Assembly (NCBI GenBank): GCA_964545315.1
Contig: CAZJGI010000009.1
Coordinates: forward strand, 10,405-74,404
From: JAAYJR01 sp964545315
GTDB lineage: Bacteria; Bacteroidota; Bacteroidia; Bacteroidales; Prolixibacteraceae
DNA length: 64,000 nt
Direction of reading: 5' to 3'
Part shown: positions 51,418-59,440 of the stretch, piece after piece
Layout: each line of letters opens with the position of its first letter
How positions within the stretch are numbered: position 1 is the stretch's first letter
The notes under the pieces: model-generated
What the model was told of the DNA's origin: nothing
The model's input: the letters and a program-made list of their open reading frames with translations, nothing else
Database searches by the model: none
Made by a program: the position numbers and the translations under genes

Positions 51418-52506
51418 TTAAACTTTATCCCTGTAGTTCTTAACCTTATTGATAAACTCATCAAACATGAAATCAGTATCAGTAGGTCCGCTCGAGGCTT
51501 CAGGATGAAACTGTGTGGAAAAGAATGGTTTAAATTTATGTTTGATCCCTTCGTTAGTGCTGTCGTTCACGTTGGTAAACAATGGTTCCCAGTCATATGG
51601 AAGTGTTTCTGTTGCAACTGCATATCCGTGATTTTGTGAAGTGATAAAACAACGGTTGGTGCCTTGCAGTATTACAGGTTGGTTATGACTGCGATGCCCG
51701 TATTTCAGCTTATATGTATCTGCGCCTGCCGCCCTGGCTAAAAGCTGGTTACCCAGGCATATTCCCATAACTGGTTTATTTCCCTTTAGTAATTCTTTAA
51801 TATTTAATATGGTCTCTGTACACATTGCCGGGTCACCCGGGCCATTTGAAATGAATACTCCGTCGTAGTTTTCATTCGAAAAATCTGCGTTCCATGGAAT
51901 CCTTATTACTGTCGCACCTCTTTTCAATAAACAGCGTATAATATTATTCTTAACGCCACAATCTATTAATATTATCCTGTAAGGGCCTTCCCCGTATACT
52001 TCCCTCTCTTTACAACTGGCAAGAGATACCAGGTTATCCTTATTGGGGTCATAAAAATTTATTATTTCGTCTTCAAATTCTATTTTACCCAGCATTGATC
52101 CTTTTTCGCGAAGAATTTTTGTCAATTCCCTTGTATCAATACCATACAGTCCGGGAACCCCAAATTCTTTCAGCCACTCAGAAAGACTCTTCCTGGCATT
52201 CCAGTGGCTGTATTCAAAAGAATAATCAGAAATGATAAGCCCTTTGATATGCAACTTGTTAGATTCGTAATATCTGTTGATGCCATCTTTTTGGATATCT
52301 GAAGGAACTCCGTAATTTCCAATCATCGGGTATGTAGAAACAAGAATCTGACCGGTATAGGATGGGTCTGTCAAGCTTTCCGGATACCCTGTCATTGCAG
52401 TGTAAAATACTACTTCTCCTGCCGCAGACACCTCACAGCCAAATGATTTGCCATGGAATACCGAGCCGTCTTCCAGGGTAAGCTTTGCATGCTTTATTAT
52501 TGTCAT
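51418..52506 (-). CDS. carA: carbamoyl-phosphate synthase, small (glutaminase) subunit
   Basis: 362 residues. The C-terminal class I glutaminase domain has the nucleophile Cys in MGICLGNQLLAR (near residue 247) and the His-Glu of FHPEASSGP (near 337); the N-terminal half has the small-subunit fold (LEDGSVFHGKSFG). It releases ammonia from glutamine and feeds CarB by a tunnel. The ATG at 52506 overlaps the stop of a 37-codon leader ORF (ATGA), and a terminator hairpin lies just upstream, so expression is probably controlled by attenuation as well as by the divergent ARG-box region. Confidence 0.95.
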   Translation of the reverse strand: MTIIKHAKLTLEDGSVFHGKSFGCEVSAAGEVVFYTAMTGYPESLTDPSYTGQILVSTYPMIGNYGVPSDIQKDGINRYYESNKLHIKGLIISDYSFEYSHWNARKSLSEWLKEFGVPGLYGIDTRELTKILREKGSMLGKIEFEDEIINFYDPNKDNLVSLASCKEREVYGEGPYRIILIDCGVKNNIIRCLLKRGATVIRIPWNADFSNENYDGVFISNGPGDPAMCTETILNIKELLKGNKPVMGICLGNQLLARAAGADTYKLKYGHRSHNQPVILQGTNRCFITSQNHGYAVATETLPYDWEPLFTNVNDSTNEGIKHKFKPFFSTQFHPEASSGPTDTDFMFDEFINKVKNYRDKV

Positions 52507-52616
52507 TTTAAGTTATTATTAAAAAAAATGCGTTTGACCCTTTGCAGGAATAAACGCATTTCCGTTAGTTGACTGTTATTGTCAGTAATCAGTTTTCTGA
52601 AACTGGCTGATGTCAT
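52503..52616 (-). CDS. candidate carA leader peptide (37 aa)
   Basis: 37 codons from the ATG at 52616; the stop TGA (52505-52503) overlaps the carA ATG as ATGA. It holds four Arg codons (residues 7, 21, 26, 29), three of them in the segment MRLFLQRVKRIFF. The segment spans the terminator hairpin: Arg21 (CGT) lies in its 5' arm and Arg29 (CGC) in its 3' arm, and the T-run codes Ile-Phe-Phe. The ATG is ~16 bases after the start predicted by the -7 element. A ribosome stalled at Arg21 for lack of charged tRNA-Arg would block the hairpin and let transcription enter carAB. Role inferred, not shown. Confidence 0.5.
   Translation of the reverse strand: MTSASFRKLITDNNSQLTEMRLFLQRVKRIFFNNNLK
52520..52560 (-). 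terminator. terminator hairpin in the carA leader (attenuator)
   Basis: Minus-strand stem AATGCGTTT / AAACGCATT (52552-52560 and 52528-52536) with a 15-base loop, then eight T (52520-52527), 14 bases before the carA ATG. On the plus strand there is no T-run after the stem, so it acts only in the carA direction. No clear competing antiterminator stem was found; translation of the overlapping leader ORF could be the control. Confidence 0.7.
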
Positions 52617-52638
52617 AATGTTAAATTTAAATAACGGT

Positions 52639-52646
52639 CAAAAATA
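52639..52646 (-). promoter_or_regulatory. -7 promoter element for carAB
   Basis: TATTTTTG on the minus strand, a full TAnnTTTG match, about 133 bases before carA, giving a leader of ~126 bases. The -33 element at 19 bases is not conserved; a half ARG-box-like CTGAATTATTTAT (52658-52670) lies there instead. Confidence 0.5.
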
Positions 52647-52682
52647 ATAATAATAACTGAATTATTTATGTTTTTGAAAATA

Positions 52683-52722
52683 TATGCATAAATTTGCATT
52701 CAGAAGTGAATAATTATTCATT
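52683..52722. promoter_or_regulatory. ARG-box pair and -7 element upstream of argR
   Basis: TGAATAATTATTCA (52707-52720) is a perfect palindrome and a full match to the core ARG box TGAATWWWWATTCA. A second, imperfect palindrome TATGCATAAATTTGCATT (52683-52700) lies four bases before it; tandem boxes are usually two to three bases apart. The first palindrome contains TAAATTTG (52689-52696), a full -7 promoter element for argR, so arginine-bound ArgR would block its own promoter, and possibly carA. Confidence 0.75.
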
Positions 52723-53208
52723 ATGAAAAATCGTATTTCGAGACATGCTGAAATAAGGAAAATTATTTCAAAGGGTAATATACATAGTCAGGAGGAGTTA
52801 CTGGCATCCCTTAAAATAAAGGGTTATGATATGACTCAGGCAACCTTGTCACGTGACTTGAAATTTTTACAGGTTGCAAAAATGCCGCATCCTCTTCAGG
52901 GTTATGTTTATGTTATTCCTGAATTTGAACAAAATGAAACCAGAGCTGAGGGGACAGCCGATAGTTTTCTGGCTGAGGGTTTCAGAGGATTACAGTTTTC
53001 GGGAAGTCTTGCGGTAATGAAAACACTTCCCGGATATGCCAGTAGTTTTGCTGCAGTGATTGACAGTGCGAATCCATATGAGATTCTGGGTACGATTGCA
53101 GGAGATGATACTATTTTAATTGTAAGACGTGAAACGACATCGAAAAACGACCTGTTAAATGCCTTAAGATCTATAATGCCAAAATTGAAAGATAAGTTAT
53201 ATGCATGA
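52723..53208 (+). CDS. argR: arginine repressor
   Basis: 161 residues. The N-terminal winged helix (residues ~1-70) contains SQEELLASLKIKGYDMTQATLSR (in two short stretches) and SRDLKFLQVAKMP, the DNA-reading motif. The C-terminal domain has AGDDTILIVRR with the arginine-binding Asp pair (near 133). It forms hexamers that bind ARG boxes when arginine is plentiful. The perfect ARG box two bases before its ATG indicates autoregulation. It is the first gene of the arginine operon that continues to argD or beyond. Confidence 0.95.
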   Translation: MKNRISRHAEIRKIISKGNIHSQEELLASLKIKGYDMTQATLSRDLKFLQVAKMPHPLQGYVYVIPEFEQNETRAEGTADSFLAEGFRGLQFSGSLAVMKTLPGYASSFAAVIDSANPYEILGTIAGDDTILIVRRETTSKNDLLNALRSIMPKLKDKLYA

Positions 53209-53297
53209 ATTTTTTATTATAACAACTCCCTTGTAAGGGAAATATTTTTATAAGGATTATTTGCTTTTATAAATCATTGAAGATTAATAAGTATGAA

Positions 53298-53957
53298 ATG
53301 AAAACGACAACTAAAATAATGGTGGTAGTTGCTTCAGAAGATCATGTGAAGTATGTTGATGAAATTAATGATACAATTGATGCTGCTTCTAAGCAAAGAG
53401 GAACCGGTATAGCCCGTCGTTCCTTTGAGTATCTGGCTGCCAAGATCAGTGAAGGTAAAGCAATTATTGCTCTTGACGGGGATAAATTTGCAGGTTTTTG
53501 TTACGTGGAAACTTTTGGAAATAAAGATTTTGTGGCAAATTCAGGCCTTATAGTTGTGCCTGAATACAGAGGTAACGGACTTGCCAAACAGATCAAGCAT
53601 AAGGCATTTGAGTTATCCAGGAAGAAGTTTCCAAATGCAAAAATTTTTGGATTGACAACCGGATTGGCTGTCATGAAAATCAATCATGAATTGGGATACC
53701 GGCCTGTTACCTTTTCAGAACTGACAGACGATGATATGTTCTGGAATGGATGTAAGGGTTGTGTTAATTATGACATCCTTCAAAGGACGAGCCGGACAAA
53801 ATGCCTATGTACTGCTATGCTGTATGATCCTGCCTGGGAGAAGACATCAAAAAATGGAAATGGCATACGCAAAAGGAGTTTATTGGATGTAATTCAAAAA
53901 TTAAAACCAAAAAACGGATTTAGAAAACAAAATAAGGAGATAATCAGTAATGAATAA
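53298..53957 (+). CDS. GNAT acyltransferase of the arginine operon (candidate N-acylglutamate synthase)
   Basis: 219 residues from the ATG at 53298; a TTG 21 bases upstream is less likely. It is a GNAT domain with the acetyl-CoA loop VPEYRGNGLAKQIK (residues ~92-105). It also has GCKGCVNYD and KCLCTAMLYDP, a cysteine-rich feature conserved in this arginine-operon family. In Bacteroidota, which lack classic ArgA, this gene between argR and argG is the likely first enzyme, putting an acyl group (succinyl or acetyl) on glutamate. It overlaps argG by eight bases. Substrate is inferred. Confidence 0.75.
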   Translation: MKTTTKIMVVVASEDHVKYVDEINDTIDAASKQRGTGIARRSFEYLAAKISEGKAIIALDGDKFAGFCYVETFGNKDFVANSGLIVVPEYRGNGLAKQIKHKAFELSRKKFPNAKIFGLTTGLAVMKINHELGYRPVTFSELTDDDMFWNGCKGCVNYDILQRTSRTKCLCTAMLYDPAWEKTSKNGNGIRKRSLLDVIQKLKPKNGFRKQNKEIISNE

Positions 53958-55146
53958 AAAATTGGTGCTGGCATACAGCGGAGGGCTGGATACATCCTTC
54001 TGTGTAAAATATCTTAAAGAGGAGAAAGGTTATGATGTTTATACAGCTATTGCAAATACCGGCGGTTTCTCGCAGGATGAGCTGAAAAATATTGAAAAGA
54101 GAGCATACGAATTGGGAGCTGTAAAACATGTCACTCTCGATATAACCGGGGAATATTATCAAAAATGCATTAGATATATGGTTTATGGTAATATTCTAAG
54201 AAATAATACCTATCCGGTTTCAGTGAGTTCAGAAAGGGTTTTCCAGGCTATTGCCATTATAAATTATGCCAAGGAAATAGGTGCGGGTTATATTGCTCAC
54301 GGAAGTACGGGGGCAGGTAATGACCAGGTGCGGTTTGACCTGACTTTCCAGGTGCTTGCTCCTGACATTGAAATTATAACACCTATCAGAGACCTTATGC
54401 TTAGCAGAGATCAGGAGATTGAGTTTTTGAGAAAACACGGTGTAGATGAGGATTTTAAAAAGATGGAATATTCAATTAACCAGGGTATTTGGGGAACCAG
54501 CGTGGGTGGGAAAGAAACCCTTACATCTAATCTTGCACTCCCTGATGAGGCATTCCCGGGTAAACTGGAATCACATGATGCAACTGTCGTTGAACTGGGA
54601 TTTGTCAAAGGAGAGCTTAACTCAATAAACGGAAAATCATATGAAAATGCCCTCGATGCCATTAGAATGCTGGAGTCTGTAGCTTCAAAATATGCAATAG
54701 GACGTGATATTCATATTGGTGATACAATAATTGGAATTAAGGGCAGGGTGGGTTTCCAGGCTGCAGCCCCTATTCTTATTATTAAAGCTCATCATTTACT
54801 TGAAAAACATACACTTACCAAATGGCAAATCTACTGGAAAGAACAAATATCAAACTGGTACGGAATGTTCCTTCATGAAGCGATGTACCATGAACCTGTA
54901 ATGCGTAATATCGAAATATTCCTGGAAAATACACAGGTTAATGTAACAGGTAAGGTGTTTGTCAAACTTAATCCATACAGGTTTCAACTGCAGGGGATTG
55001 AATCTGATCATGATCTTATGAAATCCGGGTTTGGTGATTACGGTGAAACTGTAAAGGCATGGACTGCTGACGATGTTAAAGGATTTACTAAGATACTTGC
55101 TAATCCGCTGAAAATATACTATACGGTAAATAAAAAGTTAAATTAG
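53950..55146 (+). CDS. argG: argininosuccinate synthase
   Basis: 398 residues. LAYSGGLDTSFCVKYL (residues 5-20) is the PP-loop that binds ATP, GSTGAGNDQVRFDLTF (near 118) the citrulline/aspartate site. It joins citrulline and aspartate with ATP to argininosuccinate. It is the third gene of the operon; its start is inside the end of the GNAT gene. argH, for the next step, is not in this window. Confidence 0.95.
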   Translation: MNKKLVLAYSGGLDTSFCVKYLKEEKGYDVYTAIANTGGFSQDELKNIEKRAYELGAVKHVTLDITGEYYQKCIRYMVYGNILRNNTYPVSVSSERVFQAIAIINYAKEIGAGYIAHGSTGAGNDQVRFDLTFQVLAPDIEIITPIRDLMLSRDQEIEFLRKHGVDEDFKKMEYSINQGIWGTSVGGKETLTSNLALPDEAFPGKLESHDATVVELGFVKGELNSINGKSYENALDAIRMLESVASKYAIGRDIHIGDTIIGIKGRVGFQAAAPILIIKAHHLLEKHTLTKWQIYWKEQISNWYGMFLHEAMYHEPVMRNIEIFLENTQVNVTGKVFVKLNPYRFQLQGIESDHDLMKSGFGDYGETVKAWTADDVKGFTKILANPLKIYYTVNKKLN

Positions 55147-55203
55147 TTAATCATTTGGAGTAAATGCATATTTCTATTTATTGTATCGTCTTAACTTAGT
55201 GGA

Positions 55204-56172
55204 ATGATAAATGTTGGAATTATAGGAGGGGCAGGCTATACAGCGGGAGAACTGCTGAGGATTTTATTAATCCATCCTGAAGCAGAAATTACTTTTGTGC
55301 AAAGCACAAGTAGTGCCGGAAATTTGCTTGCCGATGTCCATACTGATTTACTTGGAGATACAAACTTGAAATTTTCCTCAGAGGTTGATGCAGAGAATGT
55401 CGATGTACTTTTCTTATGTATGGGACATGGAAAATCAAGGGAGTTTATGGAAAGTCATGATATTAGCGAAAAGGTTAAGATCATTGATTTAAGTCATGAC
55501 TTCAGGATAAAAAATACAGGTAATGATTTTGTATATGGCCTGCCCGAATTAAACCGGGAAGAAATAATAAAGGCTGATAAGATTGCAAATCCGGGATGTT
55601 TTGCAACGGGCATACAATTGGCACTTTTACCCCTTGCTGCAGGGAAATTAATTACAGATGATATCCATGTGAATGCTGTTACCGGTTCTACCGGAGCAGG
55701 GCAGAGGCCAACTGAAACATCTCATTTTAGCTGGAGGAGTGGGAATCTATCTGCTTATAAGATATTTATGCATCAGCATGAAGCTGAAATTTTGCAAAGT
55801 CTGAAGCAGCTACAGAATGAGTTGCCGGGAAATATGTGGTTTATACCGGTAAGGGGTAACCATACCCGCGGAATTTTTGTTACAACTTATACACGTTATC
55901 AGGGAACACTTGAGGAAGCTGTTGAGTTATTTAAGAATTACTATTCAGGACACCCGTTTGTAGTGATCTCTGATAAGAACCCCTCATTAAAACAGGTGAT
56001 CAATACTAACAAAGCAGTTTTATATCTTGAAAAACATAAAGATATCCTTGTTATTATAAGCCTCACAGATAATTTGATCAAAGGAGCTTCAGGACAGGCT
56101 GTCCAGAATATGAATCTTATGTTTGGCATAGAAGAGACAGCAGGATTATTATTGAAGCCTGTGGCTTTTTAA
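55204..56172 (+). CDS. argC: N-acyl-gamma-glutamyl-phosphate reductase
   Basis: 322 residues. VGIIGGAGYTAGELLRIL (3-20) is the NADP-binding Rossmann motif and ANPGCFATGIQLAL (near 131) holds the catalytic Cys; the C-terminal His is in FIPVRGNHTRGIF (near 217). It reduces acylglutamyl phosphate to the semialdehyde. In this genome the acyl group is likely succinyl given the transcarbamylase type. It starts 57 bases after argG. Confidence 0.95.
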   Translation: MINVGIIGGAGYTAGELLRILLIHPEAEITFVQSTSSAGNLLADVHTDLLGDTNLKFSSEVDAENVDVLFLCMGHGKSREFMESHDISEKVKIIDLSHDFRIKNTGNDFVYGLPELNREEIIKADKIANPGCFATGIQLALLPLAAGKLITDDIHVNAVTGSTGAGQRPTETSHFSWRSGNLSAYKIFMHQHEAEILQSLKQLQNELPGNMWFIPVRGNHTRGIFVTTYTRYQGTLEEAVELFKNYYSGHPFVVISDKNPSLKQVINTNKAVLYLEKHKDILVIISLTDNLIKGASGQAVQNMNLMFGIEETAGLLLKPVAF

Positions 56173-56191
56173 TTATAAAAAATAATGTTGA

Positions 56192-57322
56192 ATGGAACTT
56201 TTTGAAGTATATAATCTACTGAATGTTACCCCGGTAAAGGCCAGTGGATGCTATGTGTGGGATGATAAGGGGAATAAATACCTGGATCTGTACGGAGGAC
56301 ATGCGGTCATTTCAATAGGACATACCCATAAACATTATGTGTCTCTTATTACAGAGCAGTTAAAGAAAATTGGATTTTACAGTAATTCTGTAAAAAATCC
56401 TTTGCAGGAGGAACTGGCCGGGAAGTTGGGAGATATGTCCTATTACCCTGATTATCAGCTTTTCCTTTGTAATTCGGGAGCTGAAGCAAATGAAAATGCA
56501 ATAAAACTAGCCTCTTTTATTACAGGGAGAAAGAGAGTGATAAGTTATAAAAAAGGTTTTCATGGAAGAACCTCTGCTGCAGTGGCACTTACTGATAATC
56601 CCGGCATTGTTGCACCTTTTAATGAGACTGAAAATGCAGTTATACTTCCTTTTAATGATATTGCTGTTACAGAAAAAGAGCTTCAAAAAGGGGATGTGGC
56701 CGCTATAATAATTGAAGGAATACAGGGTATAGGTGGAATTAACATACCTGATGAACAGTTTTTGGCTGATCTGGAAAAACTTACCAGGAAGTATGGAAGC
56801 CTGTTAATTCTTGATGAAATTCAATCGGGATATGGCCGGAGCGGAAAGTTTTTTGCTCATCAGTATACTGCTGTTCGTCCTGATATTATTACTGTTGCCA
56901 AAGGAATGGGGAACGGCTTTCCTTTAGGAGGCGCTCTTATTCATCCTGATTTAAAACCCTGGAAGGGAATGTTGGGAACTACATTCGGTGGAAGTCATTT
57001 GGCATGTGCAGCTGGAATTGCAGTACTGGATGTTATGAAAAGTGAAAATCTGATTGATAATGCCGGAAAGACAGGTGATTATCTAATTGGAAAAATTAAG
57101 GAGATAACCCCTGATATTAAAATAAGAGGAAAAGGACTGATGATAGGGCTTGAGTTCCCTGCCCCCATAAAAGAATTGAGAGAGAAACTACTGTTCAGGC
57201 ATCGGATATTTACGGGTTTTTCAGGACAGAATATTATTCGTCTGTTACCTCCTTTGTGCTTATCGCAGAGTGATGCAAATATTTTTTTGAATGCATACAG
57301 GGAGTCGGTATTTAATATATAG
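56192..57322 (+). CDS. argD: N-acylornithine aminotransferase
   Basis: 376 residues, class III PLP aminotransferase. CNSGAEANENAIKLAS (near 92-107) is the family segment, FHGRTSAAVALTDNP the next, ILDEIQSGYGRSGKF (~210) contains the Asp for the pyridine ring, and TVAKGMGNGFPLGG (~235) the PLP-binding Lys. It transfers an amino group from glutamate to N-acylglutamate semialdehyde. It is 19 bases after argC and is followed within 31 bases by proC. Confidence 0.95.
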   Translation: MELFEVYNLLNVTPVKASGCYVWDDKGNKYLDLYGGHAVISIGHTHKHYVSLITEQLKKIGFYSNSVKNPLQEELAGKLGDMSYYPDYQLFLCNSGAEANENAIKLASFITGRKRVISYKKGFHGRTSAAVALTDNPGIVAPFNETENAVILPFNDIAVTEKELQKGDVAAIIIEGIQGIGGINIPDEQFLADLEKLTRKYGSLLILDEIQSGYGRSGKFFAHQYTAVRPDIITVAKGMGNGFPLGGALIHPDLKPWKGMLGTTFGGSHLACAAGIAVLDVMKSENLIDNAGKTGDYLIGKIKEITPDIKIRGKGLMIGLEFPAPIKELREKLLFRHRIFTGFSGQNIIRLLPPLCLSQSDANIFLNAYRESVFNI

Positions 57323-57353
57323 ATTATACAGATGGAAAATAAAAGATGATAAA

Positions 57354-58148
57354 ATGAATAATAAAAAGATTGCAGTTATTGGAGTTGGAAATATGGGGGG
57401 TGCTATAGTAACCGGATTAATTAAATCCGGTTTTATCCCCACTTCCGAAATTTATGTTTTTGACTCTAAGGAAAGCATTATGACTGAAATGGGGAAAACC
57501 GGAGTGGTTGTTGCTGAACACACTCTGGATGCGGCAGGAAATGCTGATGTGATAATAGTGGCCGTAAAACCCTATTTGGTTGAAAAAGTAATCAGAGAAA
57601 TTAAACCGGCGCTGAACCCCGGTAAGATACTGATATCAATAGCCGCAGGAATCAGTATAGTACAGCTTCAAAAGATATGCGGTGAAGACATTCCTGTATA
57701 TCGGGCAATGCCCAATACTGCAATTGCCATACACCAATCGCTTACATGCATTACCGGTAAGGGTGGCAGTGAAAGTGATCTGAATTATGTAACTGAATTA
57801 TTTGATAATTTGGGCAGAACAATTCAGTTACCTGAAGATCAGATGGCAGCTGCAACAGTTTTATCATCATGCGGGATAGCATTCGCATTGCGGTTTATCA
57901 GAGCCGCAATTGAGGGAGGAATTGAGATCGGATTTGGTGCAGAAACAGCAGCATATATTGCAGCTCAAACTGTTAAGGGTGCCGCTGATCTGCTGTTAGA
58001 AACAGGACATCATCCTGAAAAAGAAATAGACAAGGTTACTACCCCGGGGGGCATAACTATCACCGGATTGAATGAAATGGAACATGAAGGTTTCAGTTCA
58101 TCTGTAATAAAAGGTATAATGGCATCTTATAATAAAATTGGAAGATAA
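57354..58148 (+). CDS. proC: pyrroline-5-carboxylate reductase
   Basis: 264 residues from the ATG at 57354 (MNNKKIAVIG); an upstream in-frame Met lies inside argD and would add 21 residues before the Rossmann fold. GVGNMGGAIVTGL (8-20) binds NAD(P)H, and the C-terminal helical part with TVKGAADLLLE and TTPGGITITGLNEME is the ProC signature. It makes the last step of proline synthesis. Being in the arginine operon fits its location in other Bacteroidota. Confidence 0.95.
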   Translation: MNNKKIAVIGVGNMGGAIVTGLIKSGFIPTSEIYVFDSKESIMTEMGKTGVVVAEHTLDAAGNADVIIVAVKPYLVEKVIREIKPALNPGKILISIAAGISIVQLQKICGEDIPVYRAMPNTAIAIHQSLTCITGKGGSESDLNYVTELFDNLGRTIQLPEDQMAAATVLSSCGIAFALRFIRAAIEGGIEIGFGAETAAYIAAQTVKGAADLLLETGHHPEKEIDKVTTPGGITITGLNEMEHEGFSSSVIKGIMASYNKIGR

Positions 58149-58168
58149 ACTGGTCAGATAATTAATAA

Positions 58169-59284
58169 ATGTATTTCAGATACAAAAAGATTACGGTTAA
58201 AATTGGCAGTAATGTACTTGCAAAAAGTGATGGTACATTGAATGTTTCCCGGATCGCCCACCTGGTTGATCAGATTGCCTGTCTGCATAAAAGCGGAGTA
58301 GAGGTAATATTGGTATCATCAGGCGCTGTTGCTGCAGGTAAAGCTGTGATGGAGCCTTTAAGAAAGACTGATTCGGTCTCTAAAAGACAGCTCTGGGCAG
58401 CTCTTGGCCAGGTAAAAATGATCAGCAGATATTCAGATTTCTTTCATGAACACGGATTAGTTTGTGCCCAGGTGTTGACAACCAAAGAGAACTTTTCCAG
58501 CAGAAGGCACTATCTGAATATGAAGAATTGTATGTCTACATTGCTGGAAAACAGAGTGATCCCGATTGTAAATGAAAATGATACAATCTCTGTTACCGAA
58601 CTGATGTTTACCGATAATGATGAGCTGTCCGGATTAATAGCTTCAATGGCAAATTCTGAGGCTCTGATTATTCTCACTGATGTTGACGGTGTGTATAATA
58701 CACATCCTAAAAATAAAGATGCCGAACTTATACATACAATCGGTATTGATGATACAAAACCGGTTGAAACTGTCTCTGAGGAGAAGTCCCCTTTAGGCAG
58801 GGGTGGTATGATAACTAAATTTAAAATTGCCAGGAAACTTGCTAATTCGGGTATCAGTGTTCACGTTGCTAACGGGATGAGAGAAAATGTGCTGATAGAC
58901 TTATTAAAGAACAGGGATTTTTCAGAGCATACTTTTTTTGAGCCCAGTAAAAAAGCATCCAGTGGAGTTAAAAAATGGATTGCATATTCAGACGGCTTTA
59001 CAAAAGGTAAAGTTATTATTAACAAAGGTGCTTCTGATGCACTTTTATCTGATAAAGCGGCAAGCCTGCTTCCAGTGGGAGTGATAAGCGTGGAAAAGGA
59101 TTTTAGGAAAGGTGATCTCGTAAGAATAATTGATGAGACAGCAAACCTGGTAGGCATCGGCAGAGCTAATTTCGGATCTGACAGGCTGGCAATAGAGAAA
59201 AAATCGAAAAAGCAAAAAGCCCTGGTTCATTATGATTATTTGTATATAGAAAAAAATAAAAAAAAGGCTCAGAATATCTTATGA
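58169..59284 (+). CDS. proB: glutamate 5-kinase with PUA domain
   Basis: 371 residues. The amino-acid kinase domain has KIGSNVLAKSDG (10-21), VSSGAVAAGK (50-59) and NENDTISV (~137); the C-terminal ~85 residues, from about 275, form a PUA domain (GKVIINKGASDALLS). It activates glutamate as glutamyl-5-phosphate for proline. It lies 20 bases after proC. A hairpin lies in the gap to proA. Confidence 0.93.
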   Translation: MYFRYKKITVKIGSNVLAKSDGTLNVSRIAHLVDQIACLHKSGVEVILVSSGAVAAGKAVMEPLRKTDSVSKRQLWAALGQVKMISRYSDFFHEHGLVCAQVLTTKENFSSRRHYLNMKNCMSTLLENRVIPIVNENDTISVTELMFTDNDELSGLIASMANSEALIILTDVDGVYNTHPKNKDAELIHTIGIDDTKPVETVSEEKSPLGRGGMITKFKIARKLANSGISVHVANGMRENVLIDLLKNRDFSEHTFFEPSKKASSGVKKWIAYSDGFTKGKVIINKGASDALLSDKAASLLPVGVISVEKDFRKGDLVRIIDETANLVGIGRANFGSDRLAIEKKSKKQKALVHYDYLYIEKNKKKAQNIL

Positions 59285-59332
59285 TCTCTCTTTTCTCCCC
59301 TTATTATGCCTTAATGTAGGAGTTCTGAGCCC

Positions 59333-59362
59333 CCCTCTCCCTCCCCCGGGAGAGGGACCTTT
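59333..59362 (+). terminator. GC-rich stem-loop between proB and proA
   Basis: Nine-base stem CCCTCTCCC / GGGAGAGGG (59333-59341, 59348-59356) with a 6-base C-rich loop, then ACC and a T-run. It reads as a plus-strand terminator within the gene row, so proA-argF'-hisAF may have a separate start. Its C-rich composition differs from the surroundings and it may be a dispersed repeat. Confidence 0.65.
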
Positions 59363-59440
59363 TTTGATTATTATTATTTGATTGGATAAGAGCTGTTAGT
59401 ATGTTGATAGAACTTAAAAGAACGTTATAAATAGGATGTT

